NCBI RefSeq assembly: GCF_932274485.2
Contig: NC_065881.2
Location: forward strand, 53,578,702-53,642,701
DNA: 64,000 bases
From: Patella vulgata
Lineage: Eukaryota; Mollusca; Gastropoda; Patellidae
Direction: 5' to 3'
How positions within the stretch are numbered: the first letter of the stretch is position 1; each line of letters starts with the position of its first letter. The notes beneath the pieces are model-generated. The model had not been told where the DNA came from, did not search any database, and was given only the letters and a program-made list of their open reading frames with translations. Positions 10,901-22,373 of the stretch are shown piece by piece. The translations under genes were made by a program, and so were the position numbers.

Positions 10901-13881
10901 AGATAAGTAAAGTTTCAGTGACTCAGTGCTATCTGAGAAAGATGTCCAATCAGGATTGTGTTTATTATGTCATACATGGCTATTTGAAATCTGATGTTAC
11001 AATGTTATTACGTGATTTTCTTAGTATAAACAACTATTTTTTATACACCACATTGAAATGTGGTTGTATATTGCCATTCACAATTGGTTGTAAACGATCT
11101 ACAGACCACCTTTATTAAAATTTACATAATATATTTTCAACCATTTCCATTAGGGTTTTTTTATAGTGTTATGCCCCTGTATGAAATTTATATGCATTAT
11201 TCAAATTAGAGATACCCCCCCCCCCCCCCGGTACAAAGAATTCTATTAAATTTCAACATCTTCTGTTTAATATTACTACAGTTATGGCCCTTGCTTAACT
11301 TGTAGAATCTTCTGAACACTTAAACATACGTTATGCAAGAGCAAAATCTGCTTATTACAAGTCTTTCTTTAGGCCTGAAATGTTATCTAAATAATCAATT
11401 AGACATTAATTAACTTATCCAAACCATAATAACCTCTTGATGTCAGGGCTAGCCTTCGATGTTGACTGGATTAGATTCCTATATGCCGCTAACGGCCATT
11501 GATAATTAAATTTTAAAAAAGTGGATAATCGAGACTATGCTGTTTATATTAATGATTTTAGTAATGATGACCGAGACTATGCAAAAATTTCACCCGCTTC
11601 TTTCTCGGCTCATAGTGGATCAATTTGTCTGAAATTTTCAGCAAATTACCTTTGCACTATCTAGTTTTTAACTATTATAGCGAGAACTGCCATCTCTTTA
11701 TCTTATCTCCCATAATGTATCTTTAAGTTTTTCTTTATATTCATTTTTCCAATTAGTGAAGCTTATTAAATTTCAACAAATTCCATTAGTTAGTAATTTG
11801 TTAACACGAGCGAGTTACAAAAAAAAAAAAGATTATTATAATATAACTCCCATTCCCTACGCATGCCGCAACCTCTGTGGACTACTCAGACAACTTATCT
11901 GTTATTGGTGTTTATGTTTCGTTCTCAAACTATTTTGTCATTTATTTACAGATATGAGAAAATGATTTCTGGAATGTATATGGGTGAAATTGTCCGACTT
12001 GTTTTGGAAAAACTACGAAGGAATGGGTTACTTTTTGGTGGCGAAGGATCAGCTGAGTTATCACAGAGGGGAAGATTTTATACAAAATATGTTTCTGAAA
12101 TAGAAAGGTATTTCTTAAAAGTCATGTTATTTATAATAATAAAAAATTAGAAATGCTTTATAAATAAAATGGGGATCTAAGTGGGTAAGACACTGGCTCG
12201 CTAGCCTGGAGGTCAGCTGTTCTATCCCTGCATTGGCCGAGAAAGTTCATCCGATTTTCTGGCATGGGTCCCCCTTGTCAGTGATGCAGGATGCAGGGCC
12301 TGACAAGGACAGCTGTCTAGTCGTTCGGATGGTACAAAAATCGAGGTCCCGTGTACACATTGGCATGCACATAAAAGATCCCTTGACAGTTGGAATTCGA
12401 TATAAGAGTAGGCCGCATTGCTGCTGTCCGGACAAAATTTCCCTAATAACACACTGTATGGCGTATGCCCATCTTCATTACCCTAGTTCGGAGCAGAACA
12501 GTAGGACTTTAAAACCCATTACATTTCATTTCATTTTTATAAATAAAATGTAATTTACCGATTTGATAATTGAATTGGGTGAATACTGGTATTTTATAAG
12601 TTGTTAATATACCTTTATATTTTTATTTTTCATGACTGTGTTTATATTGTACTGTTTGTGTTTATTTTTCAGTGATGTAGATGAAAGTGATTTTAAGAGT
12701 ACAAAACAAGTATTTGATGAATTAAATCTAACTAATTTTACAGATGAAGATTGTAGAATAGCTCTATATGTCTGCTCTTTAGTCTCCACACGAGCTGCTT
12801 ATCTTGCCTCAGCAGGTAAGCCTATTAAGACCAGAGTTCCTTCTCCCGAAAAGTTGTCTCTTGTATATATGCTTAGCATATAATCAGGTTACATAATCCT
12901 GGAAAATATGACCTTGCCATTGGAAACTGACCTTGTCTTTGATGAAATTTTGACCTTGTATTTCACTTTTTAACCTTGGAAGTTGTCCTTTTCCTGTGGT
13001 GAGCATTGAGTAGTCAAGAGTTATGTCCCATTGTTTAGTGAGCCCAATGTTTTAAATAGCTTCATTTTTCCTGTGTTTTCATATGATGCTCCACTAAGAC
13101 ACTTAAATCCAATATATAATGAAGCTGTTTTGCATTGTCTATTAACTTTTTAAAAACTTTGGTTTAAATCCTAATTGTTTTTAAAGGTGTCTGAATGTCC
13201 GACACAACAGAAATTTTGTAAATTTAAGAAACATGATTTAACAGAGTCAGATATAAAGCTTAGTATTTTTTTTATCTGTAATATATTTGTAGTTTGTCCA
13301 GTTAGTATTCCTTCCTTTTAGTAATATACTGACATATATTTTCAGGTATTGCTACATTATTAAATAAAATGGAACGTAAAGATGTGAGTGTAGCTGTTGA
13401 TGGATCTTTATATAGGTTTCATCCACATTTTCATGATTTAATGGTGGAAAAAATTGAAAAACTTGTAACCCCTGGTATCAGAGTAAGTTATTAATTTATA
13501 TTGTGTGTAATCCATCAACTTATTCTCTTTTTGGGAGAGTTGCAAGATTTATTCCCAAATCCCTGTCTTACCAGATGACTTATTTAACTGTATTCTAATT
13601 CAACTTATCAAGTAAATAGTAAGTGCAGGGGGACTGCACCACACACAACAAATCTTACAGACAGGACACAATATACACAAACACTGGTTAAACACACTTT
13701 ATATTTTGTTTAAAATTATAATCATTTAATATATTATGAAAATTTTTTGTCTTTATAGTTTAAACTCATGCTGTCTCATGACGGTAGTGGCAAAGGTGCT
13801 GCATTGGTTGCTGCTGTGGCCAATCGTTTACGGGATGAAGAAGCTATGAAGGAAAAGGATTCTAAACCTAATGAAGATTAA
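4788..13881 (+). CDS. HK: Hexokinase A (single-domain), exons 2-11; first exon not seen
   Basis: Phosphorylates glucose and other hexoses to hexose 6-phosphate with ATP, the first step of glycolysis in the cytosol. Coding exons: 4788-4950, 5200-5339, 5698-5913, 6293-6392, 7885-7964, 8958-9070, 11952-12107, 12673-12815, 13346-13482, 13759-13881, together 456 residues with all phases matching and GT-AG introns. Motifs in order: [13 protein letters not shown]; phosphate-1 LDLGGTNFR; sugar-site LGFTFSFP and TKGF; catalytic ND in AVINDTVG; phosphate-2 [10 protein letters not shown]; glucose-binding [30 protein letters not shown]; adenosine-site [10 protein letters not shown]. The usual length is about 450-470 residues per hexokinase domain, so only the short N-terminus is missing, in an exon probably before the window. 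Several exon lengths (163, 216 = 120+96, 100, 156) match vertebrate hexokinase exons. The paralogue at 25853-59295 has the same structure. I see no lesions. Confidence 0.95.
5200..5339 (+). CDS. HK: Hexokinase A exon 3 (phosphate-1 loop)
   Basis: 140 nt, acceptor TTTTTCAG, donor GTATGT. Carries [14 protein letters not shown], the ATP phosphate-binding motif of the hexokinase/actin fold. Confidence 0.96.
5698..5913 (+). CDS. HK: Hexokinase A exon 4 (hexokinase signature)
   Basis: 216 nt in phase 0, acceptor TTTCAG, donor GTAAGT. Carries [13 protein letters not shown] and TWTKGFK, whose Ser and Lys contact the sugar in known hexokinases. Equals vertebrate exons 4 and 5 fused (120+96 nt). Confidence 0.96.
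6149..6252 (+). repeat. Fragment of MITE family M2
   Basis: Matches the middle of the M2 elements at 56867-57237 and 11329-11717 (shared GGCTAGCGATGGCAT and GGATAAGTTAATTAA). It has no ends of its own, so it is a truncated copy. It lies in intron 4, about 40 bp before the acceptor of exon 5. Confidence 0.6.
6293..6392 (+). CDS. HK: Hexokinase A exon 5 (catalytic Asp)
   Basis: 100 nt, acceptor TTGTAG, donor [18 protein letters not shown] contains the Asn-Asp pair; the Asp is the catalytic base in known hexokinases. Ends in GLILG. Confidence 0.95.
6482..6915 (+). mobile_element. TTAA-ended MITE (family M1), HK-A intron 5
   Basis: Begins TTAAAGGACCTAAGTCCG and matches along its length the M1 copies at 29077, 29504 and 39841 (shared AAAATCTTCGACAT, GAGCTTCTGATATCC, ACACGAATCGTGTACC). 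The right end has decayed; the limit given is approximate. No coding capacity. Confidence 0.6.
7885..7964 (+). CDS. HK: Hexokinase A exon 6 (phosphate-2)
   Basis: 80 nt, acceptor TTTCAG, donor [16 protein letters not shown] completes the phosphate-2 motif; most animals have Cys where this one has its second Thr (hexokinase B has [10 protein letters not shown]). Confidence 0.94.
8958..9070 (+). CDS. HK: Hexokinase A exon 7 (glucose-binding Glu)
   Basis: 113 nt, acceptor TTTTAAG, donor GTAAGT, exits in phase 2. [14 protein letters not shown] holds the sugar-binding Glu. Vertebrates have exons 6 and 7 of this gene fused in one 184-nt exon. Confidence 0.94.
9071..11040. other. HK-A intron 7, left part, no recognised repeat
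   Basis: About 2 kb without an exon or an element I can name. A 73-codon minus-strand frame (9568-9789) starts with a hydrophobic, signal-peptide-like stretch but has no recognised domain or splice context. Confidence 0.5.
11041..11328 (+). mobile_element. Helentron-like element H3, decayed copy, left part
   Basis: Starts with the H3 tip hairpin (CCACATTGAAATGTGG), and later has the core-repeat phrases ATGAAATTTATATGCATTATT and ACAGTTATGGCCCTTG. It is cut by an M2 MITE at 11329-11717; H3 core sequence resumes at about 11750-11800 (AGTGAAGCTTATTAAATTTC). A run of about 15 C lies at 11215-11230. Confidence 0.55.
11329..11717 (-). mobile_element. MITE family M2, nested in H3, HK-A intron 7
   Basis: Reverse-oriented counterpart of 56867-57237, with imperfect terminal inverted repeats (CGTTATGCAAGAGC at the left, the complement of CATTATGGGAGATAAG at the right). 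About 389 bp, non-coding. It splits an H3 copy, so it is the younger of the two. Confidence 0.65.
11952..12107 (+). CDS. HK: Hexokinase A exon 8
   Basis: 156 nt, the same as vertebrate exon 8. Acceptor TTTACAG, donor GTATTT. Begins with the last base of the split Ile codon, then [18 protein letters not shown]; the Glu corresponds to a sugar-contacting Glu of glucokinase. Confidence 0.95.
12172..12535 (+). repeat. SINE family S, copy 2, full length, HK-A intron 8
   Basis: Flanked by a 15-bp perfect target duplication TTTATAAATAAAATG (12157-12171 and 12536-12550). A box about AAGTGGGTAAGA, B box TGTTCTATCCC, conserved body, and a 3' end CTAGTTCGGAGCAGAAC...CATTTCATTTC. Sits between exons 8 and 9 in sense orientation. 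Confidence 0.9.
12673..12815 (+). CDS. HK: Hexokinase A exon 9
   Basis: 143 nt, acceptor TTTTTCAG, donor GTAAGC. Encodes [18 protein letters not shown] through [11 protein letters not shown], the helical part of the large lobe. Confidence 0.93.
13346..13482 (+). CDS. HK: Hexokinase A exon 10
   Basis: 137 nt, acceptor TTTTCAG, donor GTAAGT. Encodes [20 protein letters not shown] and [12 protein letters not shown]. The [12 protein letters not shown] motif is characteristic of hexokinases. Confidence 0.94.
13759..13881 (+). CDS. HK: Hexokinase A exon 11 and stop
   Basis: Acceptor TTTATAG, stop TAA at 13879-13881. [20 protein letters not shown] is the adenosine-binding motif. The tail [14 protein letters not shown] is charged and unlike that of hexokinase B. 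A possible poly(A) signal AATAAA lies at 14568-14573. Confidence 0.95.
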   Translation, partial: FKLMLSHDGSGKGAALVAAVANRLRDEEAMKEKDSKPNED

Positions 13882-16800
13882 CATTGGTTTCTAAATTAGG
13901 ATAATGTCAAATCTTAAATAGAAGGAATCTCACATATTTACAGTACAGATATAAAGTGTTGGTTGTGTAGATAAACTTTCATGGTAATACTTGATTAATA
14001 ACTTCATGTTAATCATTTGACAACTACACAAATTCTTCACCACTTTGCTGTTAATAGATCATTGTGTGCTTCTTCACAAAGCTATTTGGTATAAATTACC
14101 GATTTATACAAAGGCAGTTTTTCTTGGTTAGCAGAAAGAACATGAGTTACCCCCCTTCGCTCAAAAGGTTATCAGAGCACCTTGGTCTGAAACCAATGCA
14201 ATATGATTTTTAATTTTAAACTCAACATCAAACATAATTCTCTATAGGGTAGGCAGCTTGAAGGAGTTGGACATTTTGAAATAAAGATAGGCAATTTAAC
14301 TATGTTATTTCTCTACACAGATCTAATCTGTGTTTTCATATCTCATATTTCCTCTTGAGTTTTTTTTATTATTTTTATCTGAAATAATTTCTTAGTTTTA
14401 AACATTTAATTGACACAAATGGACTTTAATCAAGTGTCATTTTTTTAAAATATAGATTATTACTGTGGATTTAATTAATTGTGCGGTGTATTTGATTATA
14501 ATATTTATTTATTTATTGACTAGGAAAATTAAACTTTTATAACCTGCGACTGTAAAACCCATCAATGAATAAAGTCAGTGAAGCCTTTGCATGAATTGAT
14601 GTGATTCCAAATCAACTTTTTATGTTATGTTTTATTAATACGATACAGAATCTGTTACTGTTATTTTCTTTAGAGATAATGACCATAGCAGGCTTTGGCT
14701 CTACAAATCAGATTTAGAAATCTTAATTCAACATGGCAAACTGTGTACAAAAATCTTCATAAAGTTGTCAAAAATGAAAAATTCATTTGTATAGAAATAT
14801 TAATAGTGCAGGTGTGGTTTTTTCCCCTGATATCTATATGCCTGTCGAAAACAAGATACTGAAGTTTTCATTATTTGAAAATAAAAATTTTTAAGATATA
14901 CAGCATTACAGTCACAGCGACAAATTTATATTTTGCTTGCATGAATATAATAAATCCTAATTTATGTTGTTTATAGCATATCTAAGAAATCTTTCAGTTT
15001 ATGATCACACTTCAAATTTAGTAGTACCGGCACAATATTATATATATTTATAAGATGAGATCTGAACAAAAGCTACAAACAAATAGGCAAAAATTTGTTC
15101 CATTAAGGGACTTACAACGAAGCTGTAATTGTTACTCAAGTGTTATGTAGGAATAATAAATCAACAGATTGGTACAGTGATACAGAAATAAAACATCATT
15201 AAATAACAATACTAAACCAAATCATAACATATACTAGATGTTATATTATTTAATTAATATTTATTACATGAACAATAGGAAAATACTGGTAAAGTATCAC
15301 ATTTTACTTAATGCAATAGTGGATTATTTTATTTGTATATTAGACTTTAAAAACATGTAAATAGAAATCCTCTCATGTATTTTATTGTTTTTATTTGGAA
15401 TTTTATTTTTGGTTATATATTATCAGTTTTATAGTGATTGGGAAAGTGTTGCTCGTCTGCATATACTGATGTCATCATGCATTTTCCATTGCAATCTCTT
15501 GTCATAACTTACTATTTTACATATTTTTAAGTTGTTATATTATGGCATTTTCTTTCCATAATATGAAATTATTAGTATTATCTGAACTACTGAATATTTT
15601 ACAACACTCTAAATAAAATTACATATAAATTTACAGTTTCTATTTCTTAAATAATTGTTTAAGGCACAATGTGATATTTGTACAGGTTTTTATGTAGTTA
15701 AAGTTATTAAGTTTATATTTATTTAATTACAAAACTTACAGGTATGAACAAAGACTAAGAAAGAAATATTAAAATAGTCATTCTTCTTAGCTTTAAACAA
15801 ATCTTTTGACATCAGATGTGTAAAAAACATGTCTAAACTTACATATAAGAACAAAGACCAAGAAATAGATTTTAAAATACTAGATTTAAACAAATTTCTT
15901 TACAATAAGGGGTGTAGAAAAATGTCAAAACAATTCTCTCCAACAATGTATATCATAATTTAACATGTGGGTATATAGTGTGTTTATATGCTGGTATAAT
16001 ATTTATTATAATTAGTTACAATGATGGAGCCAATTTTGCAAATGTTAATTATTACCAAATAATGGGATATCTTGTAATTTACTCATATTTCATCTTCATT
16101 ATTCATATTGTATATTATTAACATGTAGCTTTAGAAATCAATGGACATTACAGATTTTATTATTATTAACAAAATCAAAAACAACAAATTCTTTTAAATT
16201 TTAGCGAAATAAGTGTTTGTTTTCAAGATATTGGTCATATTTTAGAATGAAGCGGGTCTCTTATATTTTGCCCCCTTTTATGTTCAGTTGATTTGAGTAA
16301 AGTTTATTCCATGAAGTTCAACATTCCTTTAGACAGTACATAAATATGTTATACCACAGTATTGGATATAATTTACTCTGTAATGTCCCTTGACATATTC
16401 CCTAGTTTAATTCAAGCAAATTCAACAAATTGTTTGGAAAATGTTCTGGTCTTTTAGTAAAATAATTAAAAGAAAAGTGGAGACATATTAAAATTATACT
16501 AAAATTGACTTATGTTTAATGATTACTCAACTGTGTTTTGTTATGCTGTACATTATTAGTGTACATGTATATTAAAAGACGCTGTTATCACTTAAAATGT
16601 ATGCAATCATTGTAATAACACCAAATACATGTAGATTGGTATCATTAGATTAGATGATTGGGGCTTTAAACATTAATCTAAAATATCAAGGGTGGATCCA
16701 GAGACCACGGATGGGGCGGGGCACATGGTGGCAAGGACGCGCGCTGCGAGCACCAATTGGAGACGCACACACCGGTGTGTTCTGGTCGCCTCCCCCGGAA

Positions 16801-18512
16801 AATTTAGAAGCCCAGAAATGACATTTCCTGTGATCTGAGACATGAATCTGGTTTTAAGAAATGAATTATAATCCAGATGGAGGATACACCGGGTGTGCCT
16901 CCTACAAGATCCGCTTTTGAAAGTAATATATGGAGAAATTGTTTGAAACCTTTTGACAAACTGTTAGTATTTATGTCTTTTCAAGAAATAGAAAACATGT
17001 TGAGAAGGTTATTTTATTTTTTTGTATGTAGCTCTTTGATCTCACATATTATCACAAGAATCCAATGAATGGTCTCGGTGATTACGTGTTGTTAAATTGA
17101 TCATTATTTTCATAAAATGAAGTTGTTATGGTTAGGATTTGTTTGAGTATAGAAAATTTATCACAGGAAATAAAAAAAACAAAGACAATCAATAACTTGC
17201 AAAATGTCAAAAAATTATAGAATGCTACAGGAACTTATTCCACCTTATAATGGGAGTCACTTCATATTTTTTTGAAACAAATATGGAAATCATGAAGGGA
17301 ATATGTATGGGTGCACTGCTTACTATTTTATCATTTATAAAACTTTTAAATTTGAAAAAAAAAATTAACATAGCTTGCTGTGTATATTGCCAGATATATT
17401 AAAATTGTAATGAATGTATAAACAATATTGTTATGCATATGAAAGATATGATCTAGTCTTGTTGTAATGTCTCAGATGATAAAACACTTGATGCAAAAAC
17501 CTCACAAATATTTGTAGCTGAAACCAGCTTATTGTTGCTGTTTTATAAATTTTCCTGGAATATTTTATTATATACTTAACATCATCATAAACCTAAATTT
17601 ACCAATTTATGTTAAATATTGTTTGAATGTTATGAAATTTTCAAAGAAATCTTCATTCATTATTCTTACATACAACTCATGGTAATCATAAATTGTAAAA
17701 TGAGTAGGAATTAAAAGATAATTAAAGTTGATTGGGGTTTTTGTGATACTGTATTTTTTTTATCAAACGTCTTCATATAAAAAGTGAAAATGTGAACTTT
17801 GTGCAATTCACTGCTTTAAGCAGTTTTTCCTTCTGGTTATTTTTAGCTCATGGCCATGCCAGTTGTACTCCTGTCCGTAGTGTTCTTGTTTTCGAGTATT
17901 ACTAAGTGCAATTAAAACATTAATATTGTTCTTTCTATTGTGTCAAGGATGGTGGTACCTTCTGTACAGCCTTGATAATTTTTATGTAAAGAATTTATGT
18001 AAAGAACACAAGGTTAGGGCCATCAGTTATTTATTGGGGACACCATTTCCTTGAAACGTGATTAACTAAAGCTGGATGAATAACAGTACTCTTCTAGAAG
18101 GAATGGGACATGGTGTTAATTTACTGTTAATGGCAATACAATATGATATCTCATATGGTATACAGACTATACAACACGTCACAAGTCAAGGATGTATATT
18201 TTAGTGCTAAACACATAATAAAGGCCTACATGCATTTTCATTTGGTACAATAAAACCACTGAATAACTGATAAAAGAACAATAGATCCATGTGTGAAATA
18301 TTAAATCTACCAGAAAGACACATAATAGTAATCATGATATTAAATTTAACGTCTAAGGATGTCATTATCAATCAGAGAGTAGGAAGAGTCTATTATAGCA
18401 TTAAAATGTTGTACAAATTGCCATATCTACTTGCATTGTCGAAGGACAAATTATTTGGGGAGCCTAAAATTGGGATCAATTTAATATTCACAGCCAGTTT
18501 CATCCACCATCT
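13882..18512. other. 3' UTR of hexokinase A and intergenic AT-rich DNA
   Basis: No gene recognised in 4.6 kb. The first several hundred bases are probably 3' UTR. A GC-richer patch at about 16690-16800 (GGTGGATCCAGAGACC, GGGGCGGGGC) looks like the decayed end of a DNA transposon but has no partner end that I can find. Confidence 0.5.
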
Positions 18513-19586
18513 CAGGGGTGTGGTGACCCAGGATTTTGCATGAGGAACAAGATCCTGTCCGAGCCCCCAAATAACAATATTTGTGTGTGTGCGTAATATC
18601 CGATTGACTTTAAATTTATACACAGTGTTTAAGGTCATGAGACGAAGAAGCCTATCGATTTTCAGCGATTTCCGATAATTACTGCCAGAGTTATGGCCCT
18701 TGATAACTTCAAAAAATCTTGTGGATGCTCTACAGGCCAAAGTTAATATCCGATTGACTTTAAATTTATACACAGTGTTTAAGGTCATGAGACGAAGAAG
18801 CCTATTGATTTTCAGTGATTTCCGATAATTACTGTCAGAGTTATGGCCCTTGATCACTTCAAAAAATCTTGTGGATGCTCTACAGGCCAAAGTTAATATC
18901 CGATTGACTTTAAATTTATACACAGTGTTTAAGGTCATGAGATGAAGAAGCCTATTGATTTTCAGTGATTTCCAATAATTACTGCCAGAGTTATGACCCT
19001 TGATCACTTCAAAAAATCTTGTGGATGCTCTAAAGGCCAAAGTTTAAGGTCATGAGATGAAGAAGCCTATTGATTTTCAGCGATTTCCGATAATTACTGC
19101 CAGAGTTGACTTCAGATTGATACACAGAGTTTAAGAGCTTGAGATGAACAAGTATATTGATTTTCAATGAATTTTTATGACTTGAACAGCTAAATCCATG
19201 ATATTAAAAGTTTTGTATACTAAACGTTAGCATGGGGCAGAACTTTATAAAAACCAAACAAATTCTAATGGTTTTCTGATAATTACTTCATGAGTTGTTA
19301 CTCATGTTTTATTACCGAAAGAAGTAAAAATATGCGACAACTCTTGTTGACTGCCCGGACGATTTAGCTGCTGTGGGCATATGTTTCGTTGCCTGGCAAC
19401 CTATCTTTAGAATATCTTACCTACACTACAGTGTTTATGTTTGACACTGGTTAAGCTTTATGATTATGATCATAATGTTGAAAACCGCACTGAAACCACA
19501 TGATTTTTTGTGGCATTTGCGAGGGGGCACAAAAACGCAAGGGGGCACAAAAAGCTCATCATTACGTCACTCTCACTTAGCCTCTG
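18513..19586 (+). mobile_element. hAT-type MITE (family A) carrying H3 sequence
   Basis: Left end CAGGGGTGTGGTGACCCAGG and right end CACTTAGCCTCTG match the ends of the compact 304-bp copy at 23827-24130. The middle phrase TTGAAAACCGCACTGAAAC also matches. Between the shared parts lies about 0.8 kb of H3 repeat (18594-19408). Target duplication is not clear here (ACCATCT before, TACATCT after), so the copy is old. Confidence 0.65.
18594..19408 (+). repeat. H3 element, 5'-truncated, with 150-bp core tandem repeats
   Basis: Units of exactly 150 bp start at 18594, 18744 and 18894, with a partial fourth to about 19110. The 3' part matches H3 at 53178 and 37870 and ends with the hairpin GTTGCC-T-GGCAAC followed by CTATCTTT. 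The 5' tip hairpin is absent. A long minus-strand frame across the repeats follows from their period of 150 (divisible by 3) and is not a gene. Confidence 0.75.
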
Positions 19587-20202
19587 TACATCTACATGTT
19601 TAAAATAATAACCAGTTGATATGTTTCTGATATTATAAACTAGCATTTTGAAACAAATCTAGGCCATTCTAAAAGTTTTAATGTTACCAAAGTTGAAGTA
19701 GGACTTTACGGCAGACGGGTTGAATCAAAGGTCGTATAAATTTGTATCCCTGGTGTCAAAAACATGTTGGATAAGAGAGGACAGTAACCCAATTTAAAAA
19801 GACATTGATACTATAGTCTAAAAAAAAGAATTCGCAGTTCAGAAGAATGACCTTTAGCCAGCTGTGTTTAATTAATAAAAAAAAACGAAAATTGTCCTCA
19901 ATAGTCCGAGGAACTCACACGCGGATTTTGATACTGAACATCCGGCAGTCGAAATGCAAAGTTCCGCATGTAGCTGAGAAGATTTGGTTAACCGAGCGGA
20001 ATCTCTCACCCGTATTCCAGCACCCGGAATCGAAATGAAATTAGCAAACACATTCCTCGCGCCAATAAAAACCTATATACAATTATCACGAAAATAATTG
20101 TTGCCTTTATATTAGAAAATATAACATTTTAAGACATATTAATGCAAAGTATATAATAGACAAAACCCGCCAAAAAACTATAACCGGAAACATACTAAAA
20201 TA

Positions 20203-21322
20203 CATCCTCGGTTACCCAGTGTACTCATTCCGTTCTACTCCACAATACCCAATCTGTTTCACAGAGAATTACGAGTCTCGTATAATATCTCTGTCATAGA
20301 TGACTGCCTTAATACGTGCTGCCACAGCACGCGGTGTGAATCATTGGCTGAATGGCGCGTGCATTGTTTACATAAGACATAACTGCTTCGGAGAGAATGC
20401 TGCATTTTAGTCAATTTAATACCCATTTACACTAAATCGGAAATAATTTTTACCTATAAATACGTCAAACGCCTTTATTTATTTTTCCAATATATACAAA
20501 AAATGTTTTAGAATTTAATTTGTCGCAGGAAAAAAGTTAATATTTCTAGCTCATTAAGCCGCATCAATGTCATCCTTATCAGTGATTGTCGCGGCCAAGC
20601 AAATATTCACTGCGGATCAGTGTGCACTATACCCTGGGTTAATCTATGGAGGAGACACGTTTTCAAGTTATCCGCCCTTGATGATTGTGCTATTTTTATC
20701 GACCAATCCCATAAATTGTTATTTGAAAAGGGAGTTGGCAAAGGGAAGTAACTCTCATCGGACAATGTTAGGATTTGGCCTATTCTAAATGCATAATTAT
20801 TTAATTATTAACAACCAGTTATATATTATGTCAATGAAGACCAGACGTTCATATAACTATTGTAGGGTCAATAGTTTTATTGAGAATCGTTCGTTCGTTC
20901 GTTCCCGGAATTTTATGTCCACGTGATATCGTATAAGTTCAATAATAATAAACATAACAGAATGACATATTTCTGACAAAGAACGAATAGTAATAATAAT
21001 AACAAAAGTCAAACATATAGATGCTATACATATTTGCAATCAACAATACACACTACAGATTTTGATAATACAATTAAATATAAATAAATTATAAATATAT
21101 ACATTATTTACATAAATCATTCAGTAAATGGACATGAATATGGTTATCTACCCTTATAAAACGATTATGAAACGATTGGTTTGTAAACTGTTTTCTGATT
21201 GGTTCGTAGACTGTAGCTACATTCTAGGCCAGGGCGGATAATTTGAAATCGTGGAAACCCTATGGATTAACCCAGGGTATAGTGGAGTAGAACGGAATGA
21301 GTACACTGGGTAACCGAGGATG
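20203..21322. mobile_element. Mutator-like non-autonomous DNA transposon
   Basis: The ends are inverted repeats of 48 bp (20203-20250 and 21275-21322) with one mismatch by my count, starting CATCCTCGGTTACCC. They are flanked by a perfect 9-bp direct repeat ACTAAAATA (20194-20202 and 21323-21331). Long inverted ends plus a 9-bp duplication fit the Mutator (MULE) superfamily. A second inverted match links 20624-20650 (ACTATACCCTGGGTTAATC) to 21257-21283, so the left arm seems to be interrupted by about 370 bp. No transposase is visible. Confidence 0.75.
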
Positions 21323-21453
21323 ACTAAAATATCGCACACTACGTTAATTTAACTGAGCACGCAGAAAAGGGCACGTCCATTTTGCATCAAAAAGCACCCA
21401 AACCAGCTTTGGTGGCAAAATGTTTTTTTTATTTCACAGAATCAAGGGATAAA

Positions 21454-21717
21454 TAGAATGAGGCAGCCACTTCGGATTGACCGTTAACAATTACCGTAGG
21501 TTTATACTTTATACTAGCGGAACATGCCCCACCCTCTTCGTATTATGAATGAAACCAATATAGAAATATGGACTAAACAATGTGACGTCACACTTTATTA
21601 AAAAGTATATAGAATGAGGCAGCCACTTCGGATTGACCGTTAACAATTACCGTAGGTTTATACTTTATACTAGCGGAACATGTCCCACCCTCTTCGTATT
21701 ATGAATGAAACCAATAT
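21454..21717 (+). repeat. Direct duplication of about 108 bp
   Basis: The block containing GAGGCAGCCACTTCGGATTG and ATACTAGCGGAACATG occurs at 21454-21561 and again from 21610 to 21717 (offset 156). The spacer includes the palindrome TGTGACGTCACA. Origin unknown. Confidence 0.75.
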
Positions 21718-21885
21718 AATTTTCATGCGTGACAATTTTCAAATAGAATCCTGTTTTCAAATCGTTTTTCTTTCCTTTTTTTTTAATTTTGGGGAAAAAA
21801 TCAGGTCGATTAGATGTATGAATGTGGACATGACGTCAAGGAGAAAGTTCATCCTTATATTAAATTTGTCTCGTTATGATCACCC

Positions 21886-21963
21886 ATATACTCCTCGCAG
21901 TGTTTCGTTTGATTATACAAAATCCTAGAGAGGGATTTCCCGGGCCATTGCTTCAGTAATATG
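21886..21963 (+). repeat. Second copy of the 2885-3352 dispersed repeat, shortened
   Basis: Carries both conserved blocks (CTCCTCGCAGTGTTTCG and CGGGCCATTGCTTCAG) within 80 bp. Confidence 0.4.
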
Positions 21964-21999
21964 CGACAACCAAATTTTTAACGCCATGGGCTCAGTGTC

Positions 22000-22136
22000 A
22001 TTTCGGGACTAAGTTATAGTGTATTGTAATTAAATAATTCGCTTGTGCAATGGTAGCAGTGGTAGGATTAGGAAACTTGAGGACCCGGAAAAAACCCAAA
22101 CACACGAGGTTAGGCAGGCGACCCTACTGCTTGTCA

Positions 22137-22137
<1 letters not shown>
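22000..22137 (-). repeat. SINE family T, 3' part
   Basis: Reverse complement of the 3' half of the SINE at 55588: shared (on the minus strand) GGGTTTTTTCCGGGTCCTC, ACACAAGCGAATT and TTAGTCCCGAAATGAC. The tRNA-like head is missing; a run of C at 22137-22153 lies where the body breaks off. Confidence 0.6.
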
Positions 22138-22167
<30 letters not shown>

Positions 22168-22373
22168 AATGGCGCTTGACTCAATGACAGATTAAAATTT
22201 TATGATCTAAAACCATGTGATGGAGCAATACCATATCTACGGACCAGTGGAGCGGAGCGAAGCCCGAAATTTTTCGGGATGTATTTCACCTTCAGCCGTG
22301 CACCCTTGATCGGAGGGAGATTTCCAAAGTGAATTTGCCATCCAGTTTCAATGTTTCAGATCACGGTGGCATG

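Noticed and set aside
4788-13881. Hexokinase A as a pseudogene
   Set aside because: All ten visible exons keep frame, splice sites and catalytic residues. Only exon 1 is unseen, which the window edge can explain.
18393-19040. 215-codon minus-strand open frame
   Set aside because: It repeats the same 50-residue unit because the DNA is a 150-bp tandem repeat, a multiple of three. It has no domain and lies inside a transposon.
18594-19110. CRISPR-like array
   Set aside because: Units are 150 bp and continuous with no unique spacers, in a eukaryotic transposon.
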